DNA of 64,000 bases from Nicotiana tabacum. Lineage: Eukaryota; Streptophyta; Magnoliopsida; Solanales; Solanaceae. The notes under the pieces are model-generated. The model was given only the letters and a program-made list of their open reading frames with translations. It had not been told where the DNA came from and made no database searches. Location of the stretch: NCBI RefSeq assembly GCF_000715075.1, contig NC_134102.1, positions 106,714,001 to 106,778,000 of the forward strand. Reading direction: 5' to 3'. A program made the translations under genes and the position numbers. Every line of letters starts with the position of its first letter. Positions within the stretch are counted from its first letter, which is position 1. Positions 41,161 through 53,428 of the stretch are shown here, one piece after another.

Positions 41161-42124
41161 TATAATTTACCAATTCTTATAAAAGAAATTACTCCAATAA
41201 ATGCAATAATTAATATGAAATTATAAGACAACAAGCATACAATAATTATGATTTATTTAGAAATAAGTGATGACAAGTAGCAATTAATTATGGAAATTAA
41301 GGAGAAAATAGGCAATTTAGTAATTAGTATGCTAAATGTCAAGTAGCAATTAAGACACATAAATCAAATAAGCATGTAGCAATTATATCATGGATTCAAG
41401 ATATAATATTGAGCAAGGAATATGAGAGAAACAATTAATATAATAATTAACTCATGATTTAAAATGATTTATGATTTTCAAATAATTATGCAAATAATTA
41501 ATTTGACGACGTATAGACACTCGTCACCTTGCCTATACATCGTTCACATGAATTTCACATAACAAATAATTCAAGGGTTCTATTCCCTCAAGTCAAGGTT
41601 AATCGCGATACTTACCTCGCTTCGCAACCAATTTCAAGATTTCAATAAACTGTTGCCTCGCGAATTCGTATCCGAAAGCTTCAAATCTACTCACAAACAA
41701 TTCAATATACTCAACACGAATCGTAGAAATTAGTTCCATATGAATTTACTAATTTTCCGGATTAAAATCCGAAATTTATTTTAAAAATCGACAGTGGAAC
41801 CCACATCTTGAATCCCAAAAAAACTCACGAAATCCGAACACCCGTTCCGATACGAGTTCAACCATATAAAAATTATCGAATTTCGACATCGATTGACCTT
41901 CAAATCTTCATTTTATATTTTTGGAAGATTTTATAAAAATCTCAATTTCTTCCATCTAAATCCGAAATAAACGATGAATATTGACATGGATTTATGAAAT
42001 ATAATCACTTTCGGATATAAAACACTTATTCAAGTCGAAGTCGTGAAAATCCCCCAAATCAGAGACTCAAAACTCAAAAATGAGTAAAAATGACTCACCC
42101 TCGATTTTATGGGTTCTGCCCAGG

Positions 42125-42345
42125 CTTTTTCGCATCTGCGGGCACAAGTGCCATATCTGCGAGCTCGCTTATGCGGAGCCAAATGTGCATTTGTGCTGCC
42201 TTCCGCTTCTGAGATCGTAGAGTCTGCTTCTGCGGACGCGCGGGTGCATTCAAGGTTCTGCACCTGCGGCTCTTTGCTCAGCTTGTCCAGGCTGCTTCTG
42301 CGAGGGATTTCTCGCTTCTGCGGCCAAGGCTTCGCAAAAGAAAAG
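42125..42345 (-). repeat. CpG-rich array with CTTCTGCGG and CACCTGCGG motifs
   Basis: Irregular TCTGCG, CTTCTGCGG and CACCTGCGG motifs at the array position of this LTR; its core is of the GCAGGTG type. Confidence 0.65.
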
Positions 42346-43061
42346 GCACCAGAAGCAGCAAAATTTCAGATTTTGTTTAAGTCCAATTTTTAATCCGATT
42401 TCGATCCTAATCACACTCGGGGTACTCGAGACCTCGTCTGAATACACCAAAAAGTCCCGTAACATAATACGGACTTACTCGGGGTGTCAAATCACGTCAA
42501 ATGACGTCGAAATTGCAATTCACACCTCGATTCAGACTTTTGAGTTTCAAACTCTTCAATTTGTAAAACTCATGCCAAAATATATTAAACGAATCCGGAA
42601 TGACTTCAAATTTGGCACACAAGTCATAATGACATAACAGAGCTATTCCAATTTTCGGAATCTCAATCTGAGTCTGATATCAATAAAGTCAAATATGTGG
42701 TCAAACTTTGGAAACCTTTAGCCTTTAGATTTCTAGTTTCCGTTAAATAGCGATAATTTGAGTTAGGGACCTCCGAATTCGATTCCGGGCATACACCCAA
42801 GTCCCAAATCACGATACAGACTTACTGGAACTGTCAAAATACTGATCCGGGTCTGTTTGCTGAAAATGTTGACCGAAGTCAATTCAATTGAGTTTTAAAG
42901 TTCTATTTCACATTTTAATCCATTTTTCACATAAAAACTTTCTGGAAAACTATACGGACTGCGAATGCAAGTCGATGAATGATGAATAGTGCTTTTCGAG
43001 GTCTTAGAACACAGAAATGAATGTTTAAACTAAATATGACATTTTGAGTCATCACATGATC

Positions 43062-43947
43062 AGAAAACCCAAAATTCTCATCACAAATTTTGCCTTATAC
43101 TAGAACTAATGAATTTACGCGCGCTTCGCACGGTCTTATAAAACATCATTAGGTTTATAGAAAGAGTAGAGAGCCAATAATGGATTCATACATTATCCCT
43201 CTTTTTTATGACGAAAAAAATACTTGTAAAATAACATAAATTTGGAATAATCCCTAAATTTGGTTTTTGTACACTTCTATGTAATGTATAGTTCATTAAA
43301 TATATACTAATGAAGCTTATTTCAAGGAGTGTTAATAAAAATCCTAAAAATTAAAATAATGACACAAAAAATTATTATTTGTAAATTGAGAAGTTAAAAA
43401 AATGTAGTTATTAGAAAGACCACTTTCTCTTTGCTCTTGCCATAATAATTTGAAACTTTTAGTACATTATCCTGCCATTTAAAGCATGCTCTAATGAGAT
43501 ACATTTTGTTGAGTAACTACAACATTACATAAGAGATTAAAACAGAATTTACGGAAGAAAACTAGCAAGTATTTACGTAACATATGAATTGAAAAACTGA
43601 TATCGTTGAAATCCTAAAAGTAGAAAAATAATTATTGTATGCCAGTTGATCATGCCCTTCACCCTTGTACAAAACCGAACTTTCAAAATTATAAAAGCAT
43701 TAGTTAACACATTAGACTTTAAAGAAGATAAGGAACCAAAACTAATTTCATTCCCTAACTATAAAAACTATAATTACAATCTAATCTACAATTTTATTTT
43801 ATTTTTCCCTTATTCTATTACTAAGGCGAGACTTCTTATCCTTCTAAATTGTTAGTACATTTGGACCCCCTCCAAAATAGCTATTACGAGTTCACATCTA
43901 TAACAAAAATAAAATCTTACTCGCTTCATTTTATCAAACAAACTTGA
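43062..43947. other. Spacer, no gene seen
   Basis: AT-rich low-coding DNA. The longest plus-strand frame (43646-43855) has no recognisable motif. It ends with CCTAC (43948-43952), the TSD of the next LTR. Confidence 0.5.
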
Positions 43948-44834
43948 CCTACTGCAACGATCCGACTTGTCATTTTAAGAATCTATGCCCCATTCAGCTA
44001 CTTAAGGTCCCGAGCAACTTCGTAATACGTATTATGACTTGCATATGTGGTCGTTTGGTTTTCGAAAGATTCAGAATTTAAATTGAAAGAACAATTCTCA
44101 TTTTTGAAGCTTAAATGAAAAGAGTTGACCGGAGTTTGACTTTTGAGCAAATGACTTCGGAATGGAATTTTGATAATTCCAATAGGTCTGTATGATGATT
44201 TTGGACTTGGGCATATGTTCGGGTTGAGTATCAGGTGGCCCGGGAGTATTTCGGCGCCTATTATTGAAGGTTGGCATTTTTAAAGTTTAAGAATTTTCTA
44301 AGTTTGGGTTGAAGTGGATTTTGATGTTATCGATGTCCGTTTGGAATTCCGAGCCTGGTAATAGCTCCGCATGATGATTCTGGTCTTAGGGAAGCGTCCG
44401 GATGTGGATTTGGAAGTCTGTAGGTCATTTCGGGGTCATTTGGCGAAAGTTGAAAATTTGAAAGTTTTTGGGAAGTTTGTCTGGGAGTGGACTTTTTGAT
44501 ATCGGGGTCGAATTTTGATTCCGGAAGTGGGAGTAGGTCTGTAATGTCAATTATGACATGTGTGCAAAATTCGAGGTCAATCGAATTTGATTTGATAGGT
44601 TTCGGCGTCGAGTGTAGAAGTTTGAAATTCAAAATTTCATAAAGCTTGAATTGGGGTGCGATTCATGGTTTTGATGTTATTTGATGTGATTTGAGGCCTC
44701 GAGCAAGTTCGTATTATGTGTTGGGACTGGTTGGTATGATTGGACGGGGTCCCGAAGGCCTCGGGTTTGATTCGGGGTGGTTCCGGACCAAGTTTGGGTG
44801 TTTTGATGCTGCTAGTTGCTGGTTCTGGTGTTGT

Positions 44835-44945
44835 TCTTCGCGTTCACGAGGAGCCTCTCGCGTTTGCGAAGAAGGATTTTGCTGTTGGGACTTTGTTCTT
44901 CATGTTCGCGAAGAGGCTCTCACGTTCGCGAAGAAGGAATTTTTG
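44835..44945 (+). repeat. TTCGCGAAGA/GCGTTCGCG motif cluster in LTR
   Basis: Cores CTTCGCGTTCACGAGGAG, CGCGTTTGCGAAGAAGG and CACGTTCGCGAAGAAGG. Its continuation (CGCGAACGCG) appears at 45330-45372, after an inserted 360-bp duplicated stretch. Confidence 0.65.
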
Positions 44946-44957
44946 CTGTCCGTCGTC

Positions 44958-45320
44958 TGACTTTGGAGGCTCATATCTCGCAATCTATAAGGAATTTGGA
45001 GATAATCCAAAAATAAAAGTTGTTGTGTCTAGTTTACAGAAAGGTAAACCATTTGTCTTTTGGAGTTATGTATAGAAAGTTATGGTGGATACACTACAGG
45101 CTGTCTGGAACGCATTTGGAAATCTCTGTTGCATAAGGCTGATTTTGGAAGCTTATATCTCGCAATCTATAAGGAATTGGAAGATGAGCAACAAATGGAA
45201 GTTGTAGCCCTTGGAGTCTAGTTTTCAGAAAGTTAAATCATTTATCATTTGGAGTTTTGTACAAAAGGTTATCACCATTATACTAGAAGCTATCTGAGAA
45301 GAGTTTGAAAATGGCTGTTA
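44958..45320 (+). repeat. About 180-bp degenerate tandem duplication
   Basis: Two copies share TCGCAATCTATAAGGAA, AAGTTGT, GTCTAGTTT-CAGAAAG and TTTGGAGTT-TGTA. They lie within the CpG array of this LTR and seem to have expanded it. Confidence 0.75.
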
Positions 45321-46295
45321 TAGAATTTGTTCATCGCGAACGCGAGGGGAGGGTCGCGAACGCGAAGAACAAACCCCTGGGCAACAGAATAAAGTCCAAA
45401 TTCATCTCATTCTTCCATTTTCGGAGCAAGAAAGCTCGGGTGAGGCGATTTTTCGAGAGTTTTTCAAGAAAAACTTTGGGGTAAGAATTTTTAACTTGAT
45501 TTTGGTTAAATTACATGAATCTATTATTGTTTTTATCACTAAATTAGTGAATTGGGTTGAAAATGGTAGAATTCCTCTAGACTTTAATTTAAGATTTGAA
45601 GGACGATCCGTTATCGAAATTCGATAATTTTGGTATGGTTGAACTCGTATCTGAATGGGTGTTCGGATTTCGTAAAAATTCTGTCGGGTTCCGAGGGGCG
45701 GGTCTTGCGTTGACTTTTTAGAATAAAATTTTAAGTTGGTATTTTATTATCCGGAATTATTTTCAATGAATTTTAATGAAGTTATACAATTAATTTGGAT
45801 AGATTTGAGCTGTCCGGAGGTCAATTCGAGCAAGAAGGCTATTTTGGAATATCGGCCTAACTTCAAAAAGGTAAGTAACTTGCCTAACCTTGAGTGAGGG
45901 AATTACCCCTTAGGCATCGAGTCTTATGTGCCATTTGTGAAATGTGAAAAGCCGTGTACGCATGGTGACGAGTACGTACTCGGGCTTATATGTGCAAAAT
46001 ATATTGGGTTTAAGTCTTAGGTATATTGTGTAGTAAATTGGATAACCGTTGGCATTTATTAAATAATCTATTTGCCATGCCTCAATTCGCGTTTGTTGAA
46101 TTTATTTTTATATGACAATTTGATGTGATTATTACTTGTATATTTATGTGAATTCCGTGAGTTTGATGATTTGATATTTCTTAGAATTTAATTTTAATAT
46201 GGATTTTCCATATGCAAATAATTGATGAAATAAGTTTAAACTGAGGCGTTAATATAATTATCAAGAATTTGGATTAGTGAAGGCGTTGCCCTATA

Positions 46296-46300
46296 CTGAG
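46296..46300. other. Target-site duplication CTGAG (left)
   Basis: CTGAG here and at 56450-56454 brackets the LARD-like element exactly. Confidence 0.95.
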
Positions 46301-46994
46301 TGTAATGACCCAGCCGGTTGTTTCGAGAGTTATAGCCCCGTTTCTCCCATTTCTGTTTCTTTTTGTATTACTCAGCTATATTGTATTATACCGGGTTAGT
46401 CGATTCGGGTCCGGAGTGGTTTCGGAGTGAATTGAGACACTTAGTCTCTAAAGTAGAAGCTTAAGTTAGAAAAGTCAACCGGATGTTGACTTATGTGTAA
46501 ACAACCTCGGATTTAAATTTTGATGGTTCCGTTAGCTCCGTTAGGTGAGTTTGGACTTGGGAGCGCGTTCAGAATAAGATTTGGAGGCCTGTGGTAGAAT
46601 TAGGCTTGAATTGGCGAAAGTTAGGATTTTGGCGATTTTGGTCGGCAGTGAAAATTTTGATATCGGGGTCGGAATGGAATCCCGGAAGTTGGAATATGTT
46701 CGTGGTGTTATTTGTGACTTGTGTGTAAAATTTGAGGTCATTCGGACGTGGTTTGGTAGGTTTCGGCATCGTTGGTGGAATTTGGAAATTTAAAAATTCT
46801 TAGGCTTGAATCCGAGGGTAATTTGGTGTTTTGATGTTGTTTTGAGTGATTCGAAGGCTCGACTAAGTTCGTATGATGTCATGGGATGTGTTGGTATGTT
46901 TGGTTGAGGTCCCGAGTGCCTCGGGGTGGTTCCAGGTGGTTAACGGAAGGTTTGGAACTTGGAAAATGCAGCAGAACTGCTGTTGCTGGTGTTT

Positions 46995-47310
46995 TTCGCA
47001 CCTGCGGAGAGGGAGCCGCAGGTGCGAGACCGCAGAAGCACATGGGAGGCCGCAGATGTGGGCAGTGTTGAGTTGGACTGGAACCGCAGGTACGAGAAGG
47101 CTGTCGGATCTGCGAGCCCGCCAATGCGAGACATGGGGCGCAAATGCGGAAAGGAGGAAATTTGCTGGCTCCACAGAAGCGGAGGGAGATGCGCAAGTGC
47201 GAGTTATTGGCTGCAGATACGGAACCTGGGATTTTAAGTGAGTTCCGCACCTCCGATGGTATTTACCGCAGGTGCGGCGTCGCAGAAGCGGATAAGGTGA
47301 CCGCATATGC
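46995..47310 (+). repeat. CpG-rich GCAGGTGCG array in LARD 5' LTR
   Basis: Cores CGCACCTGCGG, CCGCAGGTGCGAGAC, CCGCAGATG, GCGCAAATGCGG and so on. The 3' LTR counterpart is at 54124-54450. Long open frames on both strands (up to 163 codons) across these arrays are compositional artefacts. Confidence 0.78.
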
Positions 47311-48304
47311 GGTTTCACTGGGCAGAATGTATGAATTGAGAACTTCGTGATTTTTGCTCATTTCCACCATTTTTAACTCGGACTTTGGAGCTTTTGGGGT
47401 GATTTTTGAAGGGGATTCAAGGGTTTTCACAGAGGTAAGTTGCTTGAGCTCTAATACTCCTAGCTGTGGTGCTTTTCCGTTGATTTCTCATCTAATTAAT
47501 GGGGTTTTAAAGTGACAATTGGGGGTTAGGGCTTGGGATTTTGGAGAGTGTAATTTGAGGATTTGAGGGAACAAATGATGTTGGATTTTGATGAATTTCA
47601 TATAGTTAGACTCGTGAGAGAATGGGCTTTCGGGTTTTGTGACTTTTGTTGGATTTCGAGACGTGGGCTCGAGGGTCGGATTTGAGACGATTTCGGGTTT
47701 TGAGTCAAATTTAGTAGTTTTCTTGTGGAATTGATTCCTTTAGCATATATTAATGGTATTGTACTACTTGTGGCTAGATTCGGGATGTTCGGAGGCCGAT
47801 TCGAGAGGAAAGGGCATTTCGGAGTAGAGAATTACTCGGATTGAGGTAAGTAACAGTTGTAAATCTGGTCCTGAGGGTATGAAACCCCGAATTTTTGTGT
47901 AATCTGATTATTTTGGAGGTGACGCACATTCTAGGTGACGGGCGTGTGGGCGTGCACCGAGGGGATTTTGACTTGGTCTGTCCCGTGAAACTGTAAAGTT
48001 GAATGACTTGTTGTTAGCTACATGCTCTCTATGTGTTGTGGAAATTTGACTGTAAGTCATGTTAGAAACCATATTTAGGCTATATATTGGTACTGTTGGG
48101 ACCCATAGAGGTCGTGTACATGTTGAATTATCTGCTAAATTGTTGTTTTGTACTCAGTCGCAATTTACTTATTTATTTTATCTCAGTCTCTATTGTTCAT
48201 TATTGATGCATCATATTATTGTTTTTTGGGTTGAGTATCATGACTATTGAGAGCCCGAGAGACTGGAGAGATTTATGACTAAGTGAGGCCGAGGGCCTGA
48301 TTGT

Positions 48305-48475
48305 GAGATATTATTACAGCACGTGAGTTGTCCGTGCGGATCCAGATATTATTATACCATAGCACGTGAGCTGTCCGTGCAGCATGTGAGTTGTCTGTGC
48401 GGATCCAGATATGATATTATAGCACGTGAGTTGTCCATGCAGCACGTGAGTTGTCCGTGCGGATTATAGCTCTTG
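48305..48475 (+). promoter_or_regulatory. G-box (CACGTG) tandem array in LARD 5' LTR
   Basis: Units of about 20-22 bases with the pattern GCACGTGAGTTGTCCGTGC, partly joined by GATCCAGATATTATTATA. Four perfect CACGTG palindromes at 48320, 48363, 48423 and 48443. G-boxes are targets of plant bZIP and bHLH factors (light, ABA and stress regulation); the effect here is unknown. The 3' LTR array is at 55440-55620. Confidence 0.6.
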
Positions 48476-48906
48476 GGCAGTAGGAGCCCCTCATGAGTCT
48501 GAACACCCCCAGTGAGCGCAGGTACCTACTGAATGTGAGTGCCGAGTGCTGAGCGATTGTGAGGCATGAGTGATTGTGAGGCTTGAGTGATTGTGAGGCT
48601 TGAGTGATTGTGAGGTTGGAGGGATTGGGAGGACTGAGTGATGTTAGCCCGAGGGGCAGTATATGATTTCATCATCCATGCTCATAGTTGCTTTGAGTCC
48701 TTATTTGAGAACTGTTGAAAGATATTTCTGATTGTCTTACTTGAAGTTGATTTAAACAAACTGATTTGACTTAATCTCTAGTTGCATAGCATGCCGCACT
48801 TTACTAAATTCTTGTGATATGAACGGTACTTGCATTTAGCTCGTCACTACTTCTCAACCTTTATTTACTTCTGTTGCTTACTGAGTTGGTCTACTCACGT
48901 TACTCC

Positions 48907-48923
48907 CTGCACCTTGTGTGCAG
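48907..48923 (+). other. Conserved LTR hairpin
   Basis: CTGCAC, loop CTTGT, GTGCAG. The 3' LTR copy (56037-56053) has loop CTTTT with intact arms. Confidence 0.6.
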
Positions 48924-49319
48924 ATCCAGGCATTTTTGGTCACGGTAGCGGCTGTTGATATTCCTGTAGCTGATCATTGGAGTTAGCAAGGTAGCTGCCC
49001 GCGATCGCAACCTTGTTTTCTTCTTCTTTATCTTCCCATTAGTTGTATTTTGGATTTTTCCCAGACTATGTTAGTCTTTTTGTTATCGGACCAGTTTTTA
49101 GTAGTTGCTCATGACTCAGTGGCACCCCGATTTTGGGGATTTTCATTTCGCATTTCTATTTTTTTGAGTTCAACTCTTGTTTATTTTATGAAATTCTGCT
49201 ATACAAGGCGCCTTTTGGCATATCTTTGAATGAATTGTTGTAGTATTGTGTGAGTCGGCTGGCCTAGTACCATTAATAGGTGCCATCACGACAGGTTTGA
49301 GTTTAGGGTCGTGACAAGT

Positions 49320-49331
49320 TGGTATCAGAGC
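49320..49331 (+). other. Primer binding site (tRNA-iMet), LARD
   Basis: TGGTATCAGAGC at the standard spacing after the 5' LTR. The following leader matches the Tekay element for about 170 bp (GGTTACATAGGTCTCACGAG, TTTAGTAGAGTCTTGC). Confidence 0.93.
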
Positions 49332-52300
49332 TCTAGGTTACATAGGTCTCACGAGTCATGAGCACGTTTAGTAGAGTCTTGCAGATCGGTACGGAGACAT
49401 CTGTACTTATCTTCGAGAGGCTACAAAACCCTTAGAAAAAATTTCACTTTCATGTATTCTATCGTGCAGAATTGATTCAGCTTGAAACATAACTCTTTGA
49501 ATTCCTTCCACGCATTTCGTATGCGCATATGAGCGCTCGGTATCAGTTGTGCATCGCCGGCTTAGGATTCTATGAACGTGGTTTAAGATGTGTATCCTGT
49601 GTTCTGGTGATGGGCCAGTCTGGAGGACTTGAGGCCAGGTTTAGACAACAGCTTAGGCTCGGTAGCTTCAGTTGTAACTTGTACATTTGGACTCATATGT
49701 CCGATAAGGTCCCTACGAGTAAAATTTGTGGCTCGATGAGCGATTGAATGGCTATATGATAAGTATGAGGTGACTATGGATGTGTTCAAATGGGTGGAAT
49801 GTGACGAATAAAGTTTGCGAATGGGTATTTCTAATGTTGATAGGAAGAGGCTTAGAGTCAGTAACATTTTATTGATTCAGGTGCGACAGAGATACATTTT
49901 GATTTGATGCAACAGTTGGGCAGCAAAGTGTGACGGGAAGTGTTTCGCGGTGGTTGAAGTACTAGCAGGTCAAGTAGGAGATGTAAAGATTGAGAAGTTG
50001 CTCAAAGGATATGGTTTAACCGAAGTAAGAGTGGCAGATTAGCAGATGGATTATGTGGTAGGGTGGTCGCGTACCTTGAGAAAGTGTAAAACGGTTTGGA
50101 ATCGTGATAGAATGTGATTTGGCCTACGGACTTTATTTGGAGTGATGGCTACTGTACAAGGAAAGATTGAATATGGCAGAAAAGAGTTTATTTGAAATAA
50201 AGAGGGATGTAAAGGTCTAATTATCGTTTCAGGCGCAATATGACTTGAGTTCGGAAGGTATTGTTGAATTTTCAGTTAATGTCAATAGGGAAAGTGCAGA
50301 CTTATACAAATGGTGGGCGAGCATGAGCTCAGGAGAATTTACTGATTACGTGGTCGTTGCACCTAGTGCAGCGTCGTTGGAAGATTTGAGCTGAATTCCA
50401 CATGTGGGTTAATTCTTGTGAGTAGTTAGCGGTGGCGTGATGTTGATGAAGCTTCTGCGAGGAATATTACTTGCTACCCGATAAGAGGTCGAGTGTGTGA
50501 CTGTGGCTGGTAATTCAGAATGTTCATGAAAAGCTTAACAAAAGACTTCGAGAATGTCTGGCGGGTTCTAATTTTTATGTAATTGCAGCTTAAAGCTAAG
50601 TGGGGGAGCTTGCTATTGACAATTTGATTTCATGGTTATGTGTTAAATTTTAGTTTTGGAACGAGGCACACTTGTGGATTAGTTATAACTTGCAGAGGTT
50701 GAGATCGAGGATGACTCGAGTAAAGAAATTCTCAAATACAGGTTATATTGCACTTTATGAGTATATGAAAATCATGAGATGATCGAGTCGTTATTGTTAG
50801 ATGTAGTATGCACGAAGTATGAATTCGATTGGTGAAGTTAGGGCATGGTTACTTCTTTAAGTGTGGTCAAGCTAAGGGAGCACGTGTCTTTCAGCTTGTT
50901 CGGGCAGTGCAATTTAGATTTGAGCAGAGTGGAGGACTCTCTAGAAGGTTCTAATGGGTTCAAGATTTATATATAGCAAGTGAGAATTTCTCCGGACTTG
51001 TGCATGGATAAAATCAGAGATTTGCATTTGATGACGCCTGGACTTACGAAAATTCTGTATGACTATGGATTCTACATTTTTGTATAAGGAAGGTAAGAAG
51101 AACAATTTTAAATTCCCATAAGGTATTTGCAGAGTGAGTGTTACAGTTGTGGTATTTATGGAGGTGCTTAAGAAGAATACAACTGCTTAAGGACCGTAGG
51201 ACGTTGTGGTTCTATGCTAAGGTTTGTAGGGTGAGTTGTGGCTAAAGATCGTGGCGATTTAGCAAGGAGAAGTATCAATCTAAAGACAAATTCGGAAGGG
51301 ACTCGGAGAGATAGGACGACTTGTTAGTAGGTTGGATCAGTATGGTAATAGATATGATCGGTTCTTTTGGGTGCTTATGATGTGGGGGTTTCCTACAGGT
51401 GCTTTGTGGCAATACTCTTGGATTTGGCGACCTGCGTGGCTGGGTTGAGTTAGAGAGATTCGGTTCTAATAGCTTGGTGGTGTGCAAATGGGTTTCGAAG
51501 AGTTCTTAATGGTTTTACCACGGTTCGAGGAGTATATTTCCTGCCGGCCTGAGGAATATATTGCGTATTGGGATTTTCTCCCGGAGGAGATCAAATAGAA
51601 GGTTTCTGATTGATCGGGTATGTATTCTGCTTGTGACTCAGAGTGATTATGATATTCTTGTACTCTTCACAGGATGGCATGGTAGACGTGGTGTATTGTG
51701 TGGGATTGAGATTCGCATGTGCAAGGTCACAATTCAGTTTTGAAGGGAAGGACATAAATTCGTAGGCAACATGGACGGTTTAAGATAACTAGGTAAATGA
51801 TATTACTAACCGGTATAGCCTGATGAGGGTATACATTTCAGAATGGGCAATGTATTTTGATTCACGGACACTTCATTGGTATTACGACACTCTCCTGGTT
51901 GATCAACTGCTAATATTCAAATTTTGCTATATGGCACGAGAGAATTATAGAAGTATTCTCCGTGGGATGATCGTGTATGAAAGATGTGTTAGACATTCGG
52001 TAGTGGAGTTGGGATCAAATATGGTGATTCATGTGTTCTATGAATTTGGAGATTGGGAGTTCTCAGGAGCAGATTGTTTCATGGTTGTGGACTGTGAAGT
52101 CATGGCCGAAGCTAGCCAGATGATAGTATGTGTTATGATTCAGTCATTGTTGACTTTCAGAGGATTATTTATCTATTTGTGGGTGACCAGAGTTGATTTG
52201 GGGTCTATTGGTAGGCCAATTAGGATGTGTATTCTACACCGAGTCTGACTGGTTGGCTCCCTACTGCTATTGTTGAGTGATGTGCCATTCGATTGATGTT

Positions 52301-53415
52301 GAACTTATTCGTGGTATAAAATGATCTGTGAGTTACTCTTCTATGCTTTGAGAAGTTGTGTTTCATTGGTTATATGCACACATGGTGCGGATCTATTGGG
52401 GGCCTTATGGCAGAATTTAAGCGAGATAAGTTTTTGTGTATTGCATGATTGATTGCGTATTGGTTATGTTCTTTCAGGCTTTGTGTGGCATTTTTGTCAT
52501 TTGCCTCTCTGTCGTTATTGATTTTGAGCAGGGTGGCTCGAGGTAGATAATATGGACCAGCATTTAGATGGGGGCACGCATTGCAGCGAAGTTATGTTAA
52601 GGTATGAACCTTGCGTTAGAATCGTGTGATGGTTCTTCGATGTGTGATGGATTTTCAGCATTTCTTTGTGGCGGTACTTGTTAATCTGGCGGGACAGTTC
52701 TCTCATTTGAGTCATTTTCCATGACTGAATACATTTGAATTGTTGCGTATTGGCGCACGGATGGCACGGTTTGTGGCTCTGAGTCATATTGGTATGGCAT
52801 ATCTGTGGGATAGTTGTGTTTAATAATATAAGGTCATTGGACCCAGAACGGGTACTGTCAGGTTTGATTACGATATATTTGGGAAGATGACATTGAAAGT
52901 CGGCTAAGAAAGGGATTAAGGTTCTGGTTGGGGCGAGAGAGCTTCATGACGTGCTGATCTGATAAGATATTACGAGATTCTACGTGTTTCTTTTATTATC
53001 AACAGTGTATGAAGTTTTTTGGGGTGATGCTGGTTCGATATGGGGTTTAATACTAGTACTTGGTTGGTTTTGGAGTAGTTACTGTGATCAGGAATGGTGC
53101 CACGAACATGCGAGTTGTGTAAAATATTAGTTGATTATATCCGTGGTTATAGTTATGGCTCGGTGCAGCTCGTTCAGTCTTATACAGTGTGTAGATGTGA
53201 AATTCGGGTCTTGAAAAGAATTCTGGATGTTAAAAATTTGGCTCTAAGTTTTTTGGGCTAAGGTTAAATTAATGATTTTTGGTTATGTTGTGTGGTCAGG
53301 CCTATATAGAATAGGGTGACGTGAGATCACCCTCGGGTACGTGCATGGTAAGATGGAATAGTGATTTGATGGCCTGGAAACAACTCCTGGCACGTTCGAG
53401 GATGAACGTATGTTT
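49332..53415 (+). other. LARD internal region, non-coding
   Basis: About 4.1 kb. After the shared leader (to about 49490) it has no similarity I can see to Tekay gag-pol. Stops are frequent in all frames. The one hint of ancestry is a 21-codon frame at 49868-49930 that includes IDSGATEIHFDLM, resembling an aspartic-protease active site. The last 60 bp before the polypurine tract (CACGTTCGAGGATGAACG, then TTTAAGTGGGGGAGG) resemble the tail of Tekay-type elements. Confidence 0.75.
51823..52248 (+). CDS. 141-codon open frame in LARD, doubtful
   Basis: The longest frame of the LARD interior, starting MRVYISEWAMYFDSRTLHWY and ending RMCILHRV. It contains a hydrophobic patch (MIVCVMIQSLLTFRGLFIYL, about residues 98-117) but no domain I recognise, and nothing suggests selection. 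In 4 kb of non-coding DNA a frame of this length can occur by chance. Listed because some LARD-type elements keep an unexplained ORF; I favour chance. Confidence 0.2.
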   Translation: MRVYISEWAMYFDSRTLHWYYDTLLVDQLLIFKFCYMARENYRSILRGMIVYERCVRHSVVELGSNMVIHVFYEFGDWEFSGADCFMVVDCEVMAEASQMIVCVMIQSLLTFRGLFIYLWVTRVDLGSIGRPIRMCILHRV

Positions 53416-53428
53416 AAGTGGGGGAGGA
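53416..53428 (+). other. Polypurine tract, LARD
   Basis: AAGTGGGGGAGGA directly before the 3' LTR TG at 53429. Confidence 0.92.

Larger units (their letters stand above)
40168..43056 (-). mobile_element. Gypsy solo LTR (minus strand) with duplicated terminus
   Basis: Flanked by the exact TSD TGATC (40163-40167 and 43057-43061). On the minus strand it starts TGTGATGACTCAAAATG and ends ...GTGACA. The terminal 94 bases occur twice in tandem (40168-40261 and 40262-40355), both inside the TSDs. It carries the hairpin (40667-40683), a 6-copy array (40885-41160), a GTAAGT donor (41615, minus) and a CpG-rich array (42125-42345). Confidence 0.9.
46301..49316 (+). repeat. LARD 5' LTR
   Basis: Starts TGTAATGACCCAGCCGG and ends GTTTAGGGTCGTGACA. 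Contains a GCAGGTGCG array (46995-47310), donors (47435, 47846), the TGACG block (about 47920-47945), a G-box tandem array (48305-48475), 18-bp tandem units (48545-48640) and the hairpin (48907-48923). Confidence 0.93.

Noticed and set aside
43646..43855. 69-codon plus-strand ORF
   Set aside because: Lys/Asn/Phe-rich translation typical of AT-rich non-coding DNA, no homolog recognised.
43953..46300. Separate truncated LTR distinct from 56455-58137
   Set aside because: The two parts join cleanly once the LARD and one CTGAG copy are removed, and the outer flanks (CCTAC/TCTAC) match, so they are one split solo LTR.
48305..48475. Direct repeats with spacers that could look like a CRISPR array
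   Set aside because: Units are degenerate, spacers repeat too, the array is present in both LTRs of a plant retrotransposon, and no cas genes exist. It is an LTR minisatellite.
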